64,000 nt of DNA from Shewanella litoralis (GTDB lineage: Bacteria > Pseudomonadota > Gammaproteobacteria > Enterobacterales > Shewanellaceae): assembly GCF_009828585.1 (NCBI RefSeq), contig NZ_WSRZ01000011.1, positions 62,001 through 126,000 of the forward strand. Reading direction: 5' to 3'. Positions 53,452 through 61,893 of the stretch are shown here, piece after piece. The translations under genes and the position numbers were made by a program. Within the stretch, counting starts at the first letter, position 1, and each line of letters begins with the position of its first letter. The notes under the pieces are model-generated. The model was not told the origin of the DNA and searched no databases. It worked only from the letters and a program-made list of their open reading frames with translations.

Positions 53452-53971
53452 GGCACTAACGTCGTGGCGCTTCGCCCAAACCAAAGTATGAATAAACGTT
53501 ACTTTGATTCAGATATCTAAATGAGTCTGTCAGTTTATATTTGTCTTCCCGGCAATGCTTTTGAGCCGGGTTCCAGGTGTTAGCTTTGCTGTTTGTGTTT
53601 ATGTTCTTTTGTACTCATGGCCTACGGCCACCAACGTCGTGGCGCTTCGCCCACACCAGAGTATGAATAAACGTTACTTTGATTCAAGATATCTAAAATG
53701 AGTCTGTCAGTTTATATTTGTCTTCCCGGCAATGCTTTTGAGCCGGGATCCAGGTGTTTCATTTGCTGTTTGTATTTATGTACTTTTGTACTCATGGCCT
53801 GCGGCCACTAACGTCGTGGCGCTTCGCCCACACCAGAGTATGAATAAACGTTACTTTGATTCAAGATATCTAAAATGGTCTGTCAGATTATATTTGTCTT
53901 CCCGGCAATGCTTTTGAGCCGGGATCCAGGTGTTTCATTTACTGTTTGTGTTTATGTACTTTTGTACTCAT
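53452..53971 (+). repeat. Three tandem copies of a ~176-bp intergenic repeat
   Basis: Copies begin at about 53461, 53636 and 53813 (landmark GTCGTGGCGCTTCGCCCA), spaced 175 and 177 bp. Each contains GTATGAATAAACGTTACTTTGATTC and a hairpin CCCGGC-N11-GCCGGG (53548, 53725, 53901), then CCAGGTGTT. The sequences are highly similar. Parts also occur inverted at 60181-60335. Confidence 0.9.
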
Positions 53972-54053
53972 GGATGTGCGTGAAAGGCCATGTGAGCTTC
54001 ACGCATTCAGTTATAAAGAGTCTTCAACGGCCTCAAGTTCAGAGTTGAATTTG
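53970..54053 (+). repeat. 84-bp block, copy 1 (direct repeat of 55701-55785)
   Basis: The block runs from ATGGATGTGCG to GTTCAGAGTTGAATTT and contains an inner hairpin GCGTGAA/TTCACGC. The second copy differs by only a few bases. A further inverted part lies at 59947-59975. Confidence 0.85.
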
Positions 54054-54317
54054 AATATTTTCAAGACAAAAACACACTTTGAATAAAAGCAGGTTAGAAG
54101 TTATTTTTTATAAAAACTTACCTTAGAAAAGCCAGTTTTTAACAATCAATCAATAACTTAAGGATACCATCACAATCCCAAATGCTATTGGCTACATCGC
54201 CTTCACTTGATTTTATAAAAAATGACACCTTATTGGCGCGCATTAAAATACAATCAACAAAGTCGTTTATACCTTAAATGAGCCTGTTCGGCTGGGCGGT
54301 TTTTCATCAATCATTCT
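54054..54317. other. Intergenic remainder before the LysM gene
   Basis: AT-rich sequence without a supported gene between the repeat block and the REP-like element; part of a gap of about 1 kb filled mainly by repeats. Confidence 0.4.
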
Positions 54318-54403
54318 GTAGGTTGAGCTGAGGCACGAAGCCCAATAGATTGTTTTAGATATGAAAAAGTTGGGTTGCTTATCGTTAGACCAACCTATCT
54401 TAC
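54318..54403. repeat. REP-like inverted repeat
   Basis: GTAGGTTGAGCTGAGGCACG... is mirrored by ...GTTAGACCAACCTATCTTAC, with inner arms AAGCCCAA and TTGGGTT. This resembles the widespread GTAGGTTGGGC type of intergenic element in gammaproteobacteria. An eight-G run at 54428-54435 follows. Confidence 0.6.
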
Positions 54404-54470
54404 GAATACAAAACACCTTCAAAAGGTGGGGGGGGCTTTTAAAAATCTATAAATAAATGCTGAGTTAAAA

Positions 54471-54899
54471 TTATATAATTCTCAATATCTGTCCAATACG
54501 TATGTTGTTTAGATGCTTAAGCTGATTCAATTTTGCAAGCGTCTTCACACTAACTCCAGTTCTTGCAGAAATAAGTGACAAACTATCACCAGAACGAACA
54601 GTATAAAATTGCTGTTTAGTCTTAGCAGGCTGTTTTACCACTATCTTTGTAACGACAACCTTCTTGGTTGGGGTACTTTTAACAACAACTATCTTGTTAG
54701 TACTCTTAACGTTCTTAGTAACAACTACTGTTTTCGTATTATTCTTACTAACGTTTTCATTTACCTTCTTGATATAAGTAACTTCATTTTGTTGTTTATG
54801 GTTATTAGATAGGCTGTTGTTATCCGCTGATGCCACTCCTGCAAAACTTAAAGCCAAAACCGAAAGAGCTGTTACTAAAGTTAATTTTACGTTCTTCAT
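54471..54899 (-). CDS. Exported LysM-domain protein
   Basis: The 142-residue protein has a signal peptide (cleavage near AGVASADNN), a ~65-residue low-complexity linker rich in Val, Lys and Thr (TKTVVVTKNVKSTNKIVVVK) and one C-terminal LysM domain (YTVRSGDSLSLISARTGVSVKTLAKLNQL). LysM binds peptidoglycan or chitin-like glycans, so this is probably a periplasmic wall-binding protein. It sits alone between duplicated fragments of the C39 gene and repeats. AAGGG precedes the ATG. Confidence 0.85.
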   Translation of the reverse strand: MKNVKLTLVTALSVLALSFAGVASADNNSLSNNHKQQNEVTYIKKVNENVSKNNTKTVVVTKNVKSTNKIVVVKSTPTKKVVVTKIVVKQPAKTKQQFYTVRSGDSLSLISARTGVSVKTLAKLNQLKHLNNIRIGQILRII

Positions 54900-55039
54900 A
54901 TTATTTACCCTTGATTAAATTTATTGGTTTAAATTCGTTTGTTGCTTTTGTTCAAGCGTTGAAAGTATTTTACACCAGATAAATGCAAACTTGTGTAGTG
55001 AGGAAGTAAAGAATAATTGACAACTATCGTGGCCATGTT

Positions 55040-55325
55040 TTTCGCCTCGCCAACAATTACTCAATTAAAACATTGGATAGACCAAAAGTGTGTAGTGTTG
55101 TTAATGATCAGCACCTATCGTTTTAATGGCGAAAAAGGCCCACATTGGGTGGTGTTGAGCGGTTACAACGAGCAGTTTATGTTCATCCACGACCCGTTTG
55201 TTGAGGCGCCAAAAGATGCGATTAACGCAGCTTACGTCCCCATCAGTCAGGCAGAGCTTGCGCAGGTCATGCAGTACGGTAAGCAGAAACAGGTTTCTTG
55301 TTTAGTGGTGAAGTCTTTATCATAA
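55040..55325 (+). pseudogene. Duplicated 3' fragment of the GNAT-C39 gene
   Basis: The frame repeats the last ~95 residues of the C39 domain at 53141-53424 with only a few changes (KYWIDQGC to KHWIDQKC, EAQKD to EAPKD). It keeps the catalytic His and Asp regions but lacks the Cys and the GNAT domain. An in-frame start at 55017 (TTG) is formed by unrelated sequence. Almost certainly a non-functional fragment from a segmental duplication. Confidence 0.88.
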
Positions 55326-55339
55326 CGATGATTTTTTAA

Positions 55340-55785
55340 TGGCCTGCAGCCACAACTGACTTTTTCAAACTTCGTTTGAATTAAGATCGCAAGGTTTCAC
55401 CCTGCACGGACCAAAAGGGGATCAACAGCAATCCCCTCTTGGATCACCCTTGCCGTTCCGGCAACATTTTCGCTTTTTAACCAAACAACAGCAGCGAAAA
55501 AATTGCGACGGAAATTAATCGAGTTTTTGGCCGCGTATTTAGCCCTCTTTGGCCTTACTCGAAAATGCTAACGCTTCCGATAGTACATCTGATGTGCATG
55601 GATTCACGAATGTCGCGGTGGCATGGATGCCAAAGAGCGACCTGTACCGCGAAAGCTAAGCCCACATCTGATAGGCAGGATGCCTGAATGCCTTGTAGCA
55701 CATGGATGTGCGAGAAAGGCCATGTGAGCTTCACGCATTCACTTATAAAGAGTCTTCAACGGCCTCAAGTTCAGAGTTGAATTTA
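55340..55785 (+). repeat. Left arm of a ~400-bp imperfect inverted repeat flanking the accessory genes
   Basis: This stretch, read forward, matches in order the reverse complement of 59935-60335. Shared landmarks are TCAAACTTCGTTTGAATTAA, ATCGCAAGGTT, CCCTCTTGGA, GGCAACATTTTC/GCAACATTTTC, CGAAAATGCTAACGCTTCCG, GTACCGCGAAAGCTA and CCTCAAGTTCAGAGTTGAAT. Internal segments differ by insertions. It ends with the second copy of the 84-bp block (55701-55785). No gene is supported in 55326-55983. Confidence 0.8.
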
Positions 55786-55983
55786 ACTATTTGAAAGCTG
55801 AGACTAACTCGTTTTTGGACAGAAATGTGTTAGAACTAAAGCTCTGGAAATGACTATTGGCATTAGAAAAGTATTTCAATCGGATATGAAACAATGTTAT
55901 TTGAAGAGCTGATAAAAAAAATATAGGACGGCGCAGAAATTTATTCTCTAGCTTTAAATCATTAAACCGAAAAAATAACTCTT

Positions 55984-56949
55984 TTATTCTGTAGCGGTTT
56001 TCAAATGTTTTCCAAAATATCCAATGCAAACAGTCTTTAATTTATAATCGACCAATATATGCATCCTTTTGAAATTATTAAAATTTTTAACGTGCACATC
56101 AAACGTTTGACGTTTCAATGACGGGTGTTCGAAAGTTCGCAGCCTTACTAATGATCGGTTCTGCATTGTCCTTTCGCTTTCACCTGAAATATCTAGACCA
56201 GAATTCGTAGATAATTCCAGTAAGTTTTTTGCGTCAATTATGCCTTCATTAAGTTTCTTTAGGACTTCAATTACTCTTCTACAATCTAAAGGATGCAGGG
56301 AAGTTGATCTTAAAGATTTGAGTACTGACTCAGTAAAAAGCAGATTTTTAAAGTCATCATTGTCTGAAACGTTCAAGGCATCAAAATATGCCTTGTTTTC
56401 CATACGACGAGCTTCAAAATTAGCAAGTATTGGCCTTAGTTGAACAATTGATGAAACATTAGGAACATTAACAGTTTCACTTTGTTCTACGCCTTCATGC
56501 ATCCAGAGTTTTTCAATTGAAATTGAATCTTGCTCCCAATAAACCGCCGAGGCAAAACTTAGCGCGTGTGAATTATTTAGAGAGGCGAAACCCAAACCTA
56601 AAACCTCCACATCTTGTGAGCCATGTAGAGTGAAAAGTATATGTTCTGCATTAACACCTTGCTGATTATTATTTACATCTACTAAGGGGCACTTCATGTT
56701 ACTAAGTACACTTTTTACTTGACGCTGTCTCTCTTTGTCAGCGATATTATTCAACCACTGCCCAAATATAAAATCATCAGCATAATTTAGTTGATTCCAA
56801 TCTCCTTCAATATCGTCAGCCCTAGAAAACTTAATATTATGAAGTTTTGCCTCATGTAGGAGTTCAAAAAAACTATCAATTTTATTCTCACATTCGTCTT
56901 TTGACCTAAAAGGAAGTGATGCCTCATTTAGAACCATAGTATCAAACAC
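55984..56949 (-). CDS. Uncharacterised protein of the DUF262-DUF3696 set
   Basis: A 321-residue protein I do not recognise as a whole. It has no signal peptide, membrane helix or clear nuclease motif. The C-terminal ~50 residues (FDVHVKNFNNFKRMHILVDYKLKTVCIGYFGKHL) have the strand pattern and final G-x-H-L of RelE/ParE-like or related toxin folds, which is only a weak visual resemblance. The GTG start at 56949 lies three bases after the ATPase stop codon, with AAGGA upstream, so it is the third gene of a tight operon. Codon use is AT-rich like its two partners. Confidence 0.75.
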   Translation of the reverse strand: MFDTMVLNEASLPFRSKDECENKIDSFFELLHEAKLHNIKFSRADDIEGDWNQLNYADDFIFGQWLNNIADKERQRQVKSVLSNMKCPLVDVNNNQQGVNAEHILFTLHGSQDVEVLGLGFASLNNSHALSFASAVYWEQDSISIEKLWMHEGVEQSETVNVPNVSSIVQLRPILANFEARRMENKAYFDALNVSDNDDFKNLLFTESVLKSLRSTSLHPLDCRRVIEVLKKLNEGIIDAKNLLELSTNSGLDISGESERTMQNRSLVRLRTFEHPSLKRQTFDVHVKNFNNFKRMHILVDYKLKTVCIGYFGKHLKTATE

Positions 56950-56952
56950 GTA

Positions 56953-58068
56953 TTATTCGTCCTTGAGCAAGATATTTAGACTTTTATCCCATTCGTCAAA
57001 AAAACCATCTGGCCAATTATCAATACGACCATCATCGTTAATTTCAATTTTTTCAACATTCGCAGCATGTTCAGGTGATGACAAATCTCTTGATAGAAAA
57101 TATATTAAAACATTTTCTGATGACATATCGTTATGTTTAACCGCACCTCTAACTCCATTTAAAATATGGTCGCTATGTGTTTCAATTAATATTTGAATAT
57201 TGTTTTCAGAAGCTATTGAGAGCATTTTAGCAATAACTGACTGCCCTGACGGATGTAAATGTGACTCTGGATTTTCAATAATTAATAAGTCATCAGGCCT
57301 CGCACACAACAAAGCTGTCACAACAGGTAAAACATATGTAAGTCCAAACCCTGTATTTTCAGGTCTAAATTTGTCGGTTAGTTCAGTCGCGGAAGAAAAT
57401 TGATAATGCAGACTAGCTTGATTTATTTCAGGAATTAACTTTGTAATTACTTTTGTTCCTGGTGTAATCTCTGACATCCAAGCATTTAAGTTATCAATAA
57501 GAGACATAGTAGTAGCCTTCGGATGTTGAAGCCCGTCTATAGTTATAACTTTATCTCCATGTTGCGACAAAAAATGTGCAGTATACTCTCCTTTAGAACC
57601 TAATGATCGTCGTTGATTTACTGCATAATCAGACACTTCGTAAACACTTTTAGGGCTAATTCTTTCCGCCGATAAATACTGGAAATTTGAATCGAAAAGA
57701 GATTCTTTAAATGCACTAGGATCAATAATGGACTTAAAACTAATAGGTTGCATATCAGAGTTTTTATCATAGTCAAAATGAAGTTCCAAATGATTCTCAT
57801 CCCAACAAGCTTCTATTTTTACACTTTCTTCTTCAGCAGTTCTGTATAAAAGATCTTGGCCAATACCTATTTTTACGTACTCACCAGAAAGGGACAATCC
57901 AACACTAGGTAACAAATGTTTATCATATGACTGTCTTAATAAAAGTAATGACTGAAGAACCGATGATTTCCCCATACCATTAACCCCAGAGAAGAGAGTT
58001 AAATTCCTTAATTCAAAATCATCATCTTTAATTGACTTGAAATTTTTTAAGCTTAATAAATTCAACAT
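56953..58068 (-). CDS. DUF3696-type AAA ATPase (OLD/SMC-like)
   Basis: This 371-residue ABC-like ATPase has an N-terminal Walker A (FSGVNGMGKSSVLQSLLLL, near residue 30), a late Walker B/D-loop (DDLLIIENPESHLHPSGQ), a His switch (ILIETHSDHILNGVRGAV) and the C-terminal DUF3696 signature (INDDGRIDNWPDGFFDEWDK). Related ATPases are common in phage-defence operons, paired with a nuclease or other effector. It starts one base after the DUF262 stop codon, implying translational coupling. Predicted role: ATP-driven sensor or motor for the set; inference. Confidence 0.88.
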   Translation of the reverse strand: MLNLLSLKNFKSIKDDDFELRNLTLFSGVNGMGKSSVLQSLLLLRQSYDKHLLPSVGLSLSGEYVKIGIGQDLLYRTAEEESVKIEACWDENHLELHFDYDKNSDMQPISFKSIIDPSAFKESLFDSNFQYLSAERISPKSVYEVSDYAVNQRRSLGSKGEYTAHFLSQHGDKVITIDGLQHPKATTMSLIDNLNAWMSEITPGTKVITKLIPEINQASLHYQFSSATELTDKFRPENTGFGLTYVLPVVTALLCARPDDLLIIENPESHLHPSGQSVIAKMLSIASENNIQILIETHSDHILNGVRGAVKHNDMSSENVLIYFLSRDLSSPEHAANVEKIEINDDGRIDNWPDGFFDEWDKSLNILLKDE

Positions 58069-58069
58069 A

Positions 58070-59227
58070 TTAACAACCTGTCAGTAAATTTTTAACTGTA
58101 TCATTAATCATATTAAATCTAGTTTGAACATTGTCAGTATTAGCCGTTGACTTACTAATTGACATGTCAAATTCATTATCATTCAATAAAACAGTAAACG
58201 CCTTAATAACCTCTTCTTTTCTATTCACTAATTCTGAACGCTCCTGCTCATTAATCAAAGATAAACTGACAGAAACAGACTCGAAAAGAGGTTTGTTAAC
58301 TACTTTTTTATGATCAGGCATGGCTAAACTTTTCTTGAAGGAGTCCTTACCAAAAATATCATTAGCAGCTTTTAACGAAGCCAAAAATTTATTTTTTAAT
58401 CGTAATAAATACCTTCTCTCTGCATTTCCTAGTTCGATCATCCCCAAGTTTAGAAATTTTGGAAGAGAAGACTTATATGATTCAGTTCCAAAAATAACAA
58501 AGGAGAAATGTCTTAGAGCTAACTCTTCATGTGCCATACGATAATTTTTATTGACAACCACACACTTGAACTCGTCAGAACAAACAACATCTCTTAAGAA
58601 TTTTGATGCTGCACCGCTATTGACTGATTGACTCATTGCATGTCTGATCTCTTGTGGGTTTAACTTTAAGCCACCAGTATTAATACGGTTGAATAAGGAG
58701 TATTTCATCAATAATGGAGTGCCAGGTTTTATTAAATATACTGAAGTTTGGAATTCTTCAATTCTTCTCTGAAGCGCTCTCGGTAATTCATCATAAGTAC
58801 AACCATCGTAATCTGTTAGAAATTCTAATTTTGTTAAATGTAAAGTTTTTTGGATAACAAAATTATTTATAGCAGATAAACGTTGAAGTCCATCAACAAC
58901 CTGCCACTTATCGTCCAGTAAAGCATCAAAATAAAATGCTGGAATAGGAAGCCGAATGAGAATCGATTCAATTAATCTACTTTGTAGTTGCTTGCTCCAT
59001 AAATCACCAGAACGTTGAAAATCTGGCATCAGATCAATTTCATCATGCTTCAACCTAGCTATCAAAGTGCCTAAATTTGGAGTTGAAATACTTACATCTA
59101 CCTTTTTGGGGTCAAAAGGTTCAATAGTTTCTTCTTGGTCTTCTGCTTCCCCGAAATCTTCATCTTCAAACTCTGTATTTTCCATTTCTATCATTTCTTC
59201 ACCGGCGTTGCATGTTGGAGTGTCCAT
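58070..59227 (-). CDS. DUF262 (ParB/GmrS-like) domain protein
   Basis: The 385-residue protein starts with an acidic tail (EEMIEMENTEFEDEDFGEAEDQEE) followed by a DUF262 domain: PDFQRSGDLWSKQLQSRLIESILIRLPIPAFYF and the hallmark DGLQRLSAINNF (usual form DGQQR). DUF262 proteins share the ParB/sulfiredoxin-like fold and occur in type IV restriction (GmrSD) and other defence systems as NTPase or nuclease subunits. No HNH motif follows, so a C-terminal DUF1524 nuclease is missing. An alternative start is the ATG at 59194 with GGTGA upstream. First gene of the three-gene operon. Confidence 0.87.
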   Translation of the reverse strand: MDTPTCNAGEEMIEMENTEFEDEDFGEAEDQEETIEPFDPKKVDVSISTPNLGTLIARLKHDEIDLMPDFQRSGDLWSKQLQSRLIESILIRLPIPAFYFDALLDDKWQVVDGLQRLSAINNFVIQKTLHLTKLEFLTDYDGCTYDELPRALQRRIEEFQTSVYLIKPGTPLLMKYSLFNRINTGGLKLNPQEIRHAMSQSVNSGAASKFLRDVVCSDEFKCVVVNKNYRMAHEELALRHFSFVIFGTESYKSSLPKFLNLGMIELGNAERRYLLRLKNKFLASLKAANDIFGKDSFKKSLAMPDHKKVVNKPLFESVSVSLSLINEQERSELVNRKEEVIKAFTVLLNDNEFDMSISKSTANTDNVQTRFNMINDTVKNLLTGC

Positions 59228-59409
59228 CAGGGGAAACGTCTCTTCTAACTGAAATTACTCACTAAGTTACCATATTTATGACTTTAACTCAGCGACATCC
59301 TACTAAGTTTGATGCTCTTTTTTATCTTGGAAGCTTTTGGAGCCATCATGATGGTTACCCAGGGTTTGGAATCGAGTTGATTTCATTAAGCTAGACACCT
59401 TAGAGTAAG

Positions 59410-59646
59410 TTAAAAATCACTTGTTAAGTAGAGAACAGCTTGCTCTTCCCCACCTGGAGCAAAATTTAACGTTGCATCAACTGACTTAGTTCTTGCACGC
59501 TCTCTATGTGCCTTAGTTAGCTTGAGTTCTTTGAGTTCATACACTCGATTAGCATCATTGAACTTGTCACCATTAGCGGTAAACCCAATCACTTCCATTT
59601 CAGGGTTTAACTGTTCAAGAGCCATAATCAATTCTTTTACTTTCAT
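59410..59646 (-). CDS. Small uncharacterised protein
   Basis: A 78-residue protein that I do not recognise, with a helical N-terminus (MKVKELIMALEQLNPEMEV) and mixed remainder. AGGTGA seven bases upstream of the ATG supports translation. It lies 182 bp upstream of the DUF262 gene on the same strand and inside the inverted repeats, so it may belong to the same accessory unit. Confidence 0.6.
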   Translation of the reverse strand: MKVKELIMALEQLNPEMEVIGFTANGDKFNDANRVYELKELKLTKAHRERARTKSVDATLNFAPGGEEQAVLYLTSDF

Positions 59647-60448
59647 TGCTATTTCACCTCATGCGTTACGGTCTACAAGCCATTAATTTATTTAAAGATT
59701 TTTATTATAAATTTTGTGAAGTGTACTCAAGTTACACGTACTTTAAGACATATTACGGGTATTTGATTGTTTTGGTCAAAATTTAAACTCTAAGAGATAT
59801 GTAACATTGACAATTTGACCACCAAATTAAGACTTTTTGAATAAGAAAAGCAGGTCAAAAGGTGAATAACAGACTTATGCATGAGTATTACTCTAAGAAG
59901 CTTTGGGGCATAAATGATTTGCATACCTTGCTTGCAATTGGTGTGATTCAACTCTGAACTTGAGGACGTTGAAGAAAATAGCGTGAGCCTGACAGGACGT
60001 CAGGCTAGCTTTCGCGGTACAGGATGTACCATCGGAAGCGTTAGCATTTTCGAATAAGTCCGAGGCCGATTCCAAATAAAGCCCAAAGCTGGATCAATCC
60101 CCATGGCGACCTTTTCGCTGTTTGAAAATGTTGCGGGGCGGCTGGGAGTTCCAAGAGGGAACAGCCGTTGGTTTCCTCTTGGTCTGGTGTGGGTGAAGCG
60201 CCACGACGTTGGTGGCCGCAGGCCATATGTATCAGCCCATGTAGGGTGGAACCTTGCGATATTAATTCAAACGAAGTTTGAAATAGTCTGGTGTGGGCGA
60301 AGCGCCACGATGTTGGTGGCCGCAGGCCATAAATACAAAACGTACAAAATTAACACCACCAGCTCAAAAGCAAAGCCGGATAGTGTGTTACAGATAGACT
60401 TACGCTCATCTGCCGTGTACGTAGCACTTCAACTAAGTAACTACAAAG
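59647..60448. other. Gene-free, repeat-filled gap
   Basis: About 800 bp without a supported gene. From 59935 on it is filled by the right arm of the inverted repeat. The open frames here cross repeat sequence and have no family features. Confidence 0.5.
59935..60335 (-). repeat. Right arm of the inverted repeat flanking the accessory genes
   Basis: Its reverse complement matches 55340-55785 in order (see that entry for landmarks). It additionally holds two ~45-bp copies (60181-60226 and 60286-60330) of the GTGTGGG.GAAGCGCCACGA / GGTGGCCGCAGGCCAT element, which is the inverse of the segment repeated at 53620-53640 and 53795-53830. Confidence 0.8.
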
Positions 60449-60736
60449 TTAATCTTTATTCACTGTCTCTGACTCGATCTTTTTCGTTGGCAGTTTTTGG
60501 ATTGGCTGATTTCTGACGCACATTAAAGTGTCAGACATATACTGGCAACTGCCTATGTATAAATCCTGGTGTCCACCTTCAAACTGGCAGTCATCTGAAC
60601 GGGCTTTGTCATGGCATACGCTAACAGCCTTTTCATTGAGATGGCCTGAATGAGCCTCGGCAAAGCTTGGAGTTAACATCAACACACAAGTGGCTAATAC
60701 TGCAATTAATGGCTTTTGTAACATGGCGATTGGCAT
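60449..60736 (-). CDS. Small exported Cys-containing protein
   Basis: A 95-residue protein with a signal peptide (LIAVLATCVLMLTPSFAEA) and a mature part of ~65 residues with four cysteines (VCHDKARSDDCQ, GSCQYMSDTLMCV) that could form two disulfides. The mature N-terminus HSGHLNEKA is His-rich. Family not recognised. It starts 17 bp after the YHYH gene, with AGGAG in the gap, so the two are cotranscribed and may work together. Confidence 0.75.
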   Translation of the reverse strand: MPIAMLQKPLIAVLATCVLMLTPSFAEAHSGHLNEKAVSVCHDKARSDDCQFEGGHQDLYIGSCQYMSDTLMCVRNQPIQKLPTKKIESETVNKD

Positions 60737-60753
60737 GAAAGTTTGCGCTCCTA

Positions 60754-61809
60754 TTATTTTCTTTCTGGCGGATGGCCATCTCTTGGGGGCTTACCGCCTT
60801 CTGGTGGACGGCCTCCATCAGGTGGGCCGCCAGCTGGTCCGCCTACGGGACTGACCGTTTCACCATGCATGCAACCAATAAACATATTTTCACTCGGGCT
60901 TGCCGCATGGTAATGATAGCCACGAGTATCATCGGTGTTGCCACGGCATTCATCTAATGACTCTTCTTTTCCTTCAGCGTTTCTCATTGCATAAATACCG
61001 TAACCATCTGATGCATAACCAATGAGTGGCGCGTGCCCGTCGGTGGTGTCTGTTGCCTGTTTATCGGTACAACCTGTGGTTGAATGATAGTGATAACCTT
61101 GATGCACATTAATGTGCCCTCCACAGTCATCAAACGCGGCAATGGTGTAGCTGCCTAAAATGGCATTTACCGGCGCGGGGCCTGATAATTCTGCACCATC
61201 AAGCGCAATACCTACGGTATGTACTCGGCTAGACTGAGCCGCTGGAATAGGCGTTGTAGGAATAAGGTAAGTAAGAGTGAAGTCATCATCGAGATAGGAT
61301 AGTTCACACTCAATACAATTTTGTTTGTATTGTTCTGCAACATCGGGACGAGCGGCGCCTAAACAAGCTTCTTTGGTTGCGGTATACCGTACTTTATTGG
61401 TTTTAGCATCATAAACAAGCCACTTTTCATCGCCGTAGTATTCACCCAGCTTTAAGATAAATTCACCGGTGATATCCACCAAATCGCCACTGCCCGTTTT
61501 ACTGAACCACGCACCACCAACATCGGCACCATCGGTAGTATTTCTTGGGCAAAATGGGCCAGGTTCCCGACCGGCTGGAGCACCTGAGGTCGTAAACTCG
61601 TAACAGGTTGTGACATTACCCTGCGCGGTTTCACAGTCAACGATTTTAGGAGGTTGTGTAAATGCACCCTCAGTAAACATGACAAGATCGATTCCTGAGG
61701 TTTTTACTGTGGGTTCAATTTTATCGCCAGGGGAAAACTCACACCCGCTTAATGAGATAAGGCTAAACGCCATAAGGCCTATTGATAAGCTTGCTTTAGG
61801 TAGCACCAT
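60754..61809 (-). CDS. YHYH-domain lipoprotein
   Basis: The 351-residue lipoprotein (lipobox ISLSGC at about residue 22) carries a YHYH domain: HQGYHYHSTTGC, GYASDGYGIYAM and DTRGYHYHAASPSENMFIGCMHG. Function of the domain is unknown; the paired His-Tyr motifs suggest metal binding. The C-terminus is a Pro/Gly-rich low-complexity tail (PPDGGRPPEGGKPPRDGHPP). TTG at 61827 is in frame, but AAGGA eight bases before the ATG at 61809 decides the start. Confidence 0.85.
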   Translation of the reverse strand: MVLPKASLSIGLMAFSLISLSGCEFSPGDKIEPTVKTSGIDLVMFTEGAFTQPPKIVDCETAQGNVTTCYEFTTSGAPAGREPGPFCPRNTTDGADVGGAWFSKTGSGDLVDITGEFILKLGEYYGDEKWLVYDAKTNKVRYTATKEACLGAARPDVAEQYKQNCIECELSYLDDDFTLTYLIPTTPIPAAQSSRVHTVGIALDGAELSGPAPVNAILGSYTIAAFDDCGGHINVHQGYHYHSTTGCTDKQATDTTDGHAPLIGYASDGYGIYAMRNAEGKEESLDECRGNTDDTRGYHYHAASPSENMFIGCMHGETVSPVGGPAGGPPDGGRPPEGGKPPRDGHPPERK

Positions 61810-61893
61810 GAATGATTTCCTTTTCAATGAGTCATATTGAGATGTTAATTGGTTAGCATTGTAATAGAACTTAATGTAGCAACGTTTAATTTA

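Noticed and set aside
53732-53917. 61-codon frame inside the tandem repeats
   Set aside because: It lies wholly in repeated non-coding sequence and lacks a ribosome-binding site.
53452-53971. CRISPR-like spacing of repeats
   Set aside because: Units are ~176 bp and contiguous, without distinct short repeats and unique spacers, and there is no cas gene.
54428-54435. Eight-G run as a phase-variation switch
   Set aside because: It is outside coding sequence, past the LysM stop codon, with no promoter to modulate that I can identify.
55787-56029. Open frame of 80 codons on the minus strand after the accessory operon
   Set aside because: It overlaps the end of the 321-residue gene in another frame, has no ribosome-binding site and no protein-like features.
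55984-59227. GmrSD type IV restriction system
   Set aside because: The DUF262 protein is not followed by a DUF1524 HNH domain, and the partner is a DUF3696 ATPase.
53425-60448. Prophage or integrative element
   Set aside because: No integrase, transposase, phage structural gene or tRNA attachment site was seen.
60103-60516. 137-codon plus-strand frame
   Set aside because: It crosses the inverted repeat arm and part of the antisense of a real small gene; no family features.
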